A stretch of 10,110 nucleotides of DNA from an uncultured Clostridia bacterium (GTDB lineage Bacteria > Bacillota > Clostridia > Oscillospirales > CAG-272). The stretch lies in contig CAJGCD010000054.1 in assembly GCA_904501715.1 (NCBI GenBank), positions 1-10,110 of the forward strand. The letters run 5' to 3'. Each line of letters starts with the position of its first letter. Position 1 is the first letter of the stretch. The notes beneath the pieces were generated by a model, which was not told the origin of the DNA, did not search any database, and worked only from the letters and a program-made list of their open reading frames with translations. Shown here piece by piece: positions 5,212 through 10,110 of the stretch. The position numbers and the translations under genes were made by a program.

Positions 5212-8079
5212 ATGGCAGCAGCAAATCAGTCTTCAGCTATGCTGAAGGTAAATCAAATATCCAAGGACCTTAATATCAAGAGTAAGGACTTGGCGGAAAT
5301 ACTTACCAAGGAGGGTATCGAATATAAGGCTCAGAAGGCTCTTGAACCCAGAGAATTTGATATTCTGTTTGATAAGCTTACCAAAGAAAACCAGATAAAG
5401 GGGATAGAGGACTATCTTGACGGAATTACCTATATTCCATCAAAAGCAAAAGCAGAAGCGCCCAAGGAAGAAAAGGCGGAGGCAGTAAAAGTAGAGGTAA
5501 AGGCAGAGAAGAAGGCAGAGGAGACAAAGCCCAAGACCGAGCCCGCACCTGCTGCCGTTGAGGAAAAAGCTGCGCCCAAGAGCAAGACCGAGAGTACTGC
5601 GAGTGAAAAGAAGGAAGCCGAAGCTGCCCCTAAGGCAGAAGCTCCTAAGAAAGAGATAAAGGCAGAGAAGAAAGAAGCCGTAAAGGAAGAAACGGCTAAG
5701 AGCGAGCCCGCTAAGGCAGAAACGGTAAAGGCGGAGCAGCCTAAGCCCGAAGCACCTAAGGCTCAGGAGCCGCGTCAGAGGGCAGAACGCTTTACGCAGC
5801 CTCAGTCACAGCAAAGAGGAGCGTATCAGCAGGGACAGCAGGGCAAAGCACCCTATCAGCCCAAAAACGACCGCTTCGCTCAGACTCCTATGGGTCAGGG
5901 AGCACAGCAAAGAGGAGAACGTCCTTTCGGACAGAATCCTCAGGGAGGACAGAGACCTCCTCAGAAGGCAGGCTTTGGACAGACACAGCAAAAGGGCGGA
6001 TATCAGCAGGGCGGCAACCGTCAGGGAGGCTTTGACAAGGACGAAAGACAGCAGAGCGCGCCCAAGAATACCTTTAAGAGAACAGAGATCATACGCGGAC
6101 AGAACAATACTGCTCCCGCGCAGAGAGGCGCTACCCGTGTAGTAGATATGAGAGGAAGCTCGGTAGACCTTTCCAAGTATGATGAGAAGCTGGATAATTT
6201 CGTGCCCGATTCCGTATCCGATATGAGAGGCGGAATGCAGAGAGTTAAAAAGCAGGGCGCCGCTAACAGCTTCGGTGCTAAAAACAATAGCAAGATGAAG
6301 GGCAAGAAGAGCACACAGCCTGTTACCAAGGCACCTACCAGCGTGACGCTGCCCGATGAGATAATCGTAAGCGACCTTGCGTCCCGTCTTAAGGTAACCA
6401 CAGGTGAGGTCATCAAGAGACTTATGATGCTCGGCGTTATGGCTACGGCTAACCAGACGGTGGATTACGACACGGCCGCTATCGTTGCCGATGAGATGGG
6501 AATTGCCGCTACTAAGGAGGTAGTAGTTACCATTGAGGAGCGCCTCTTTGAGGAGGAAGCTGACGATGATAGCAAGCTCCTTCCCAGAGCGCCCGTAGTA
6601 TGCGTAATGGGTCACGTTGACCACGGTAAGACCTCTATCCTTGACGCTATCCGTAACACCAACGTTACCAGAGGAGAGGCAGGAGGAATTACACAGCATA
6701 TCGGTGCGTATCGCGTAAAGGCAAAGGGACAGGATATTACCTTCCTTGATACCCCCGGGCACGAGGCGTTCACCGCTATGAGAGCAAGAGGCGCACAGTC
6801 TACCGATATCGCTATACTGGTCGTAGCGGCTGACGATGGAATTATGCCCCAGACAGTAGAAGCTATCAACCACGCTAAGGCGGCGGGAATAGATATAGTA
6901 GTTGCTATCAATAAGATGGATAAACCCACGGCTAACCCCGATGCTGTAAAGCAGGAGCTCACCAAATATGAGCTCGTTCCCGAGGAGTGGGGCGGAGATG
7001 TTATCTGCGTTCCCGTATCCGCGCTTACGGGTCAGGGTATTGACGACCTGCTTGAAAGCGTTCTGCTTGTAGCTGAGGTCAAGGAGCTTAAGGCTAATCC
7101 CAACAGACACGCAAAGGGTCTTGTTATCGAGGCAAGACTTGATAAGGGTAGAGGACCTGTCGCGACAGTTCTCGTACAGAACGGTACGCTTCGCAGCGGA
7201 GATATCGTTATCGCGGGAACGGCAGTTGGCCGTGTAAGAGCAATGACCGACGATAAGGGCAGAACGGTCAAGGAAGCAAAGCCCTCCGTCCCCGTAGAGA
7301 TAATAGGTCTTGCAGAGGTTCCTTCCTCGGGCGATGAATTCAATGCCGTTGAGGATGAAAGAATGGCAAGAGCGCTTGCCGACCAGCGCCGTGAGAAGGC
7401 AAAGGAAGAGGTGTTCAAGGCAAACGCAAGAGCAAACCTCAACGACCTTTTCGCGCAGATATCCGACGGCGTAAAGGAGCTCAACATCATAGTAAAGGCA
7501 GACGTGGACGGCTCTGTGGAGGCTGTAAGACAGTCGCTTGAAAAGCTTTCCAACGATGAGGTCAAGGTAAGAGTTATCCACGGTGCCGCAGGCGGTATCC
7601 GTGAGGGTGACGTTACCTTTGCGGCTGCATCCAATGCTATTATCGTCGGATTTAATGTACGTCCCGATAAGGCCGCTCTTGATAGTGCCGAGAGACAGAA
7701 CGTAGATATCCGTACCTACCGTGTAATTTACGACTGTATCAACGAGATAACCGATGCTATGAAGGGTATGCTTGCTCCCGAATATAAGGAGAACCTGCTC
7801 GGTCACGCTGAGGTCAGACAGACTATCCACGTACCCAACGTCGGTACTATTGCGGGCTCTTACGTTCAGGACGGTAAGGTTGCGAGAAACGCTATGATAA
7901 GAGTCGTACGTGACGGTATAGTTATCTTTGAGGATAAGATAAGCTCACTTAAAAGATTCAAGGACGACGCAAAAGAGGTGGCTCAGGGCTACGAGTGCGG
8001 TATCGGTCTTGACAGATTTAACGACATCAAGGTCGGAGATATTCTTGAGGCTTATATAATGGAAGAGGTTGCAAGATAA
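5212..8079 (+). CDS. infB: Translation initiation factor IF-2
   Basis: A GTPase of 955 residues that brings fMet-tRNA to the 30S subunit and promotes subunit joining. An N-terminal IF2_N domain (about 10-65) is followed by a very long disordered linker: Lys/Ala/Glu/Pro-rich at about 76-188, then Gln/Gly/Arg-rich at about 190-275, then a basic stretch. A second IF2_N domain lies at about 378-430. The G domain has GHVDHGKT at 467-474, GGITQHIGA, DTPGHEAF at 513-520, NKMD at 567-570 and SALTG at 603-607. Domains II, III and the fMet-tRNA-binding C-terminal domain follow (GYECGIGL near the end). All GTPase motifs are intact. It is longer than Bacillus IF-2 (about 716 residues), and the extra length lies in the linker. 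It is the last gene of the operon; a strong terminator lies 20 bases after the stop. Confidence 0.97.
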   Translation: MAAANQSSAMLKVNQISKDLNIKSKDLAEILTKEGIEYKAQKALEPREFDILFDKLTKENQIKGIEDYLDGITYIPSKAKAEAPKEEKAEAVKVEVKAEKKAEETKPKTEPAPAAVEEKAAPKSKTESTASEKKEAEAAPKAEAPKKEIKAEKKEAVKEETAKSEPAKAETVKAEQPKPEAPKAQEPRQRAERFTQPQSQQRGAYQQGQQGKAPYQPKNDRFAQTPMGQGAQQRGERPFGQNPQGGQRPPQKAGFGQTQQKGGYQQGGNRQGGFDKDERQQSAPKNTFKRTEIIRGQNNTAPAQRGATRVVDMRGSSVDLSKYDEKLDNFVPDSVSDMRGGMQRVKKQGAANSFGAKNNSKMKGKKSTQPVTKAPTSVTLPDEIIVSDLASRLKVTTGEVIKRLMMLGVMATANQTVDYDTAAIVADEMGIAATKEVVVTIEERLFEEEADDDSKLLPRAPVVCVMGHVDHGKTSILDAIRNTNVTRGEAGGITQHIGAYRVKAKGQDITFLDTPGHEAFTAMRARGAQSTDIAILVVAADDGIMPQTVEAINHAKAAGIDIVVAINKMDKPTANPDAVKQELTKYELVPEEWGGDVICVPVSALTGQGIDDLLESVLLVAEVKELKANPNRHAKGLVIEARLDKGRGPVATVLVQNGTLRSGDIVIAGTAVGRVRAMTDDKGRTVKEAKPSVPVEIIGLAEVPSSGDEFNAVEDERMARALADQRREKAKEEVFKANARANLNDLFAQISDGVKELNIIVKADVDGSVEAVRQSLEKLSNDEVKVRVIHGAAGGIREGDVTFAAASNAIIVGFNVRPDKAALDSAERQNVDIRTYRVIYDCINEITDAMKGMLAPEYKENLLGHAEVRQTIHVPNVGTIAGSYVQDGKVARNAMIRVVRDGIVIFEDKISSLKRFKDDAKEVAQGYECGIGLDRFNDIKVGDILEAYIMEEVAR
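5807..5917 (+). repeat. Repeated 15-mer in the Gln/Gly-rich IF-2 linker
   Basis: CACAGCAAAGAGGAG occurs at 5807-5821 and again at 5903-5917, in the same reading frame, encoding S/A-Q-Q-R-G-A/E. Related CAGCAGGG units occur between and after them. This indicates that the linker has grown or is being shuffled by short in-frame duplications. Confidence 0.6.
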
Positions 8080-8099
8080 ATCCAAAATCTTATAAAAAA

Positions 8100-8136
8100 C
8101 TCCCGATTGAGGTTTGTTCTCAATCGGGAGCTTTTT
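8100..8136 (+). terminator. Bidirectional intrinsic terminator between infB and ygiQ
   Basis: CTCCCGATTGAG (8100-8111) and CTCAATCGGGAG (8119-8130) form a perfect 12-bp stem with a seven-base loop. On the plus strand it is followed by CTTTTT, ending the rimP-infB operon 20 bases after the infB stop. On the minus strand it is followed by TTTTTTATA (the complement of 8092-8099), ending ygiQ immediately after its stop codon. The presence of U-tracts on both sides shows it serves both convergent genes. Confidence 0.95.
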
Positions 8137-10042
8137 ACTTGTGATTTTTTGTGGATTTAGACTTGGAAGTAGGACGTTTTTGAGTGTTCTTTCTCTGTGT
8201 CTGCGTAGCTTTTTTATGGTTAATTTGCCTTTGTTGAGAGCGATTTTGCTCTGGGCGTACAAGACACTCGGGGGTGAAGCCGATAAGGTCCTCGCGGTGA
8301 AGCTTTATGAGCGCTTCACGTACCAGCGGCGCATTCTGCGGGCGGTTGTATTGGAGAAGAGCGCGCTGAAGCTGCTTTTCGTGATAGTCGGTAGCCACGT
8401 ACACAGGCTTCATATCAAGGGGATTTATACCCGTATAGAACATTACGGTTGATGCCGTTCCCGGGGTTGGATAGTAGTCCTGCACCTGCTCGGGAGCATA
8501 ATGGTCACGCTTAAGACACAGTGCCAGCTCAAGAGCATCCTTCAAGGTCGAGCCCGGGTGGCTTGACATAAGATAGGGCACGAGATACTGCTCCTTGCCT
8601 ATCTCCTTGGTAAGTTCAAAATAGCGCTTGCGGAATTTCTCGTAAACGCTGAAATCGGGCTTGCCCATACAGCGAAGCACGGCAGATGAGCAATGCTCGG
8701 GGGCAACCTTTAGCTGACCGCTGACATTGTCGCGGACAAGCTTCTTGAAAAAGCTGTCATCGGGGTCGGCAAGAAGATAGTCAAAGCGTATGCCCGAGCG
8801 GATAAACACCTTTTTGATGCGAGGCAGCTTTTCTATCTCCTCAATGAGCTTTATATATTCCGAATGGTCCGCTACAAGATTTTTGCAGGGAGTTGGAGAA
8901 AGACATTTGCGAGTAGAGCACACACCGTCCTTAAGCTGTTTTTCGCAGGCGGGATAGCGGAAATTTGCCGTAGGACCGCCCACGTCGTGTATGTAGCCCT
9001 TAAAATCGGGCATCTCGGTTATTTTCTTAGCCTCGGCAAGCACGCTCTCTATGCTTCTTGAACGCACAGTCCTGCCCTGATGGAAAGCAAGGGCGCAGAA
9101 ATTACAAGCACCGAAGCAACCGCGGTTGTGAGTTACAGAGAAGCGTACCTCCTCAATGGCGGGTACGCCACCCTCTTTTTCATAAGAAGGGTGATAGGTT
9201 CGCATATAGGGCAGGGCGTAAACTCGGTCAAGCTCCTCACGCTCAAGTGGGGGCATAGGAGGATTTTGCACCAGTATCTTGTCATCGTAACGCTCAACTA
9301 TCGCTTTGCCATTGATAGAATCTTGATTTTTATACTGAACGCCGAAAGCTTCGGCATACTTGCGTTTGTCGGTCTTCAGCTCGTTAAAATCAAACTCGGC
9401 GGCAACGTCATAGTGTATCTTGTCCTCGGGGCGGCAGAGATAAACAGTACCCCTGACGTCGTGTATCTTCTTTATGGGAACACCCTTGTCAAGGAGTGAT
9501 GCAAGTCGAAGAAGAATGTTCTCACCCATGCCGTAGGTAAGAATGTCCGCGCGGCTGTCCACAAGAATCGAACGGCGGATGCTGTCGGACCAGTAATCGT
9601 AATGCGCAAAACGGCGCAGAGAGGCTTCAAGACCTCCTATGATTATCGGTATATCCCCGTAAGCCTCGCGGATGCGGTTGCAATAGACTATTGTAGCTCT
9701 GTCGGGGCGCTTTCCCGCCTTTCCGCCGGGGGAATAATAATCGTAGGAGCGCTTTTTCTTGGCGGCGGTGTAGTGAGCCACCATAGAGTCGATATTTCCC
9801 GCGGACACGAGAAAACCAAGACGGGGGCGTCCAAACTTTTTGAAGTCCTCACAGCTCTTGTAGTCGGGCTGAGCGAGAAAAGCCACGCGGAAGCCCGCGG
9901 CTTCAAGAACTCGGGAGATTATAGCCGCGCCAAAGGAGGGGTGGTCCACGTAAGCGTCACCCGAGACGTATATAAAGTCGGGTCTGTCCCAACCAAGCTC
10001 TTTCATTTCACTTGCCGATATAGGCAAAAATCCCTTAGACAT
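8135..10042 (-). CDS. ygiQ: YgiQ family radical SAM protein
   Basis: A 635-residue protein of the YgiQ (UPF0313) family; the reaction is not known. The N-terminal radical-SAM-associated domain (about 5-285) includes FLPISASEMKELGWDRPDF and the IIIGGLEASLRRFAHYDYW block. The radical SAM core (about 300-520) has the CxxxCxxC motif as RGCFGACNFC, with C309, C313 and C316 binding the [4Fe-4S] cluster, and a HDVGGPTAN block. Four further cysteines (C366, C375, C380, C386) lie just after. A C-terminal domain resembling DUF3362 (about 522-597) contains PTPGTASTVMFYTG and DLIGFTPECL. The last 38 residues are a Lys/Arg/Gln/Thr-rich basic tail. The ATG at 10042 has AAAGGA about six bases upstream and its own promoter, so it is monocistronic within this window and converges on infB. 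Confidence 0.95.
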   Translation of the reverse strand: MSKGFLPISASEMKELGWDRPDFIYVSGDAYVDHPSFGAAIISRVLEAAGFRVAFLAQPDYKSCEDFKKFGRPRLGFLVSAGNIDSMVAHYTAAKKKRSYDYYSPGGKAGKRPDRATIVYCNRIREAYGDIPIIIGGLEASLRRFAHYDYWSDSIRRSILVDSRADILTYGMGENILLRLASLLDKGVPIKKIHDVRGTVYLCRPEDKIHYDVAAEFDFNELKTDKRKYAEAFGVQYKNQDSINGKAIVERYDDKILVQNPPMPPLEREELDRVYALPYMRTYHPSYEKEGGVPAIEEVRFSVTHNRGCFGACNFCALAFHQGRTVRSRSIESVLAEAKKITEMPDFKGYIHDVGGPTANFRYPACEKQLKDGVCSTRKCLSPTPCKNLVADHSEYIKLIEEIEKLPRIKKVFIRSGIRFDYLLADPDDSFFKKLVRDNVSGQLKVAPEHCSSAVLRCMGKPDFSVYEKFRKRYFELTKEIGKEQYLVPYLMSSHPGSTLKDALELALCLKRDHYAPEQVQDYYPTPGTASTVMFYTGINPLDMKPVYVATDYHEKQLQRALLQYNRPQNAPLVREALIKLHREDLIGFTPECLVRPEQNRSQQRQINHKKATQTQRKNTQKRPTSKSKSTKNHK

Positions 10043-10074
10043 AGCAGTCCTTTCAAAAACATATTCTTGCAGTT

Positions 10075-10103
10075 ATTATATCAAATATAAGTGAAAAAGT
10101 CAA
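10075..10103 (-). promoter_or_regulatory. Promoter of ygiQ
   Basis: On the minus strand, TTGACT (10103-10098) is followed by a 17-base spacer and TATAAT (10080-10075), with TGA immediately before the -10 box. This is a near-perfect sigma-A/sigma-70 promoter. The predicted start near 10068 leaves a leader of about 26 bases carrying AAAGGA before the ATG. Confidence 0.87.
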
Positions 10104-10110
10104 GATGAAG

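Noticed and set aside
5807..6040. Gln/Gly-rich repeats in infB as a CRISPR or satellite array
   Set aside because: The repeats are short, irregular, in frame and explained by the low-complexity IF-2 linker.
5806..7830. A 674-codon open frame on the minus strand opposite infB
   Set aside because: It lies fully within infB, whose plus-strand product has every IF-2 motif. The antisense product is Ser/Leu/Cys/Tyr-rich with no recognisable domain, as expected from the complement of biased codons, and I see no promoter for it.
1..10110. Mobile element, phage, defence system or transferred island
   Set aside because: All genes are core housekeeping genes with even codon style. There are no transposase or integrase motifs, terminal inverted repeats or tRNA-associated attachment sites.

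Overview
The window looks like ordinary chromosomal housekeeping DNA from a low-to-moderate-GC Bacillota, most likely a member of the Clostridia (perhaps an Oscillospirales/Ruminococcaceae-like lineage; this is an inference). The basis is the gene order gdpP-rplI-dnaB, the rimP-nusA-ylxR-ylxQ-infB operon with its Firmicutes-type YlxR and YlxQ members, strong AGGAGG-like ribosome binding sites, near-consensus sigma-A type promoters, and A/T-rich spacers. I found no mobile element, CRISPR array, tRNA or rRNA, and I do not see a new multi-gene system here.

Left part (1-2651, minus strand): an operon reads leftward from a clear promoter near 2748-2776. It encodes GdpP, a membrane cyclic-di-AMP phosphodiesterase, then ribosomal protein L9 (rplI), then the first 12 codons of what is very probably the replicative helicase dnaB, cut by the window edge.

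Centre (2652-2962): a 311-base A/T-rich divergent promoter region. It holds both promoters, a run of A-tracts at roughly helical spacing, and a perfect 10-bp hairpin at the extreme 5' end of the rightward transcript.

Middle and right (2963-8079, plus strand): rimP (30S maturation), nusA (transcription elongation/termination), ylxR (rnpM), ylxQ (L7Ae family) and infB (IF-2). These couple transcription, ribosome assembly and translation initiation. The operon stops at infB with a strong 12-bp-stem terminator; the rbfA/truB genes that usually follow are absent.

Far right (8135-10110, minus strand): a monocistronic ygiQ-type radical SAM gene with its own near-consensus promoter at 10075-10103. 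It converges on infB and shares the same bidirectional terminator.

The points most worth a second look are modest: the 5' hairpin of the rimP operon, an atypical GXXG loop in NusA KH1, a two-part disordered linker in IF-2, an 11-bp tandem duplication before nusA, and an extra four-cysteine cluster in YgiQ.
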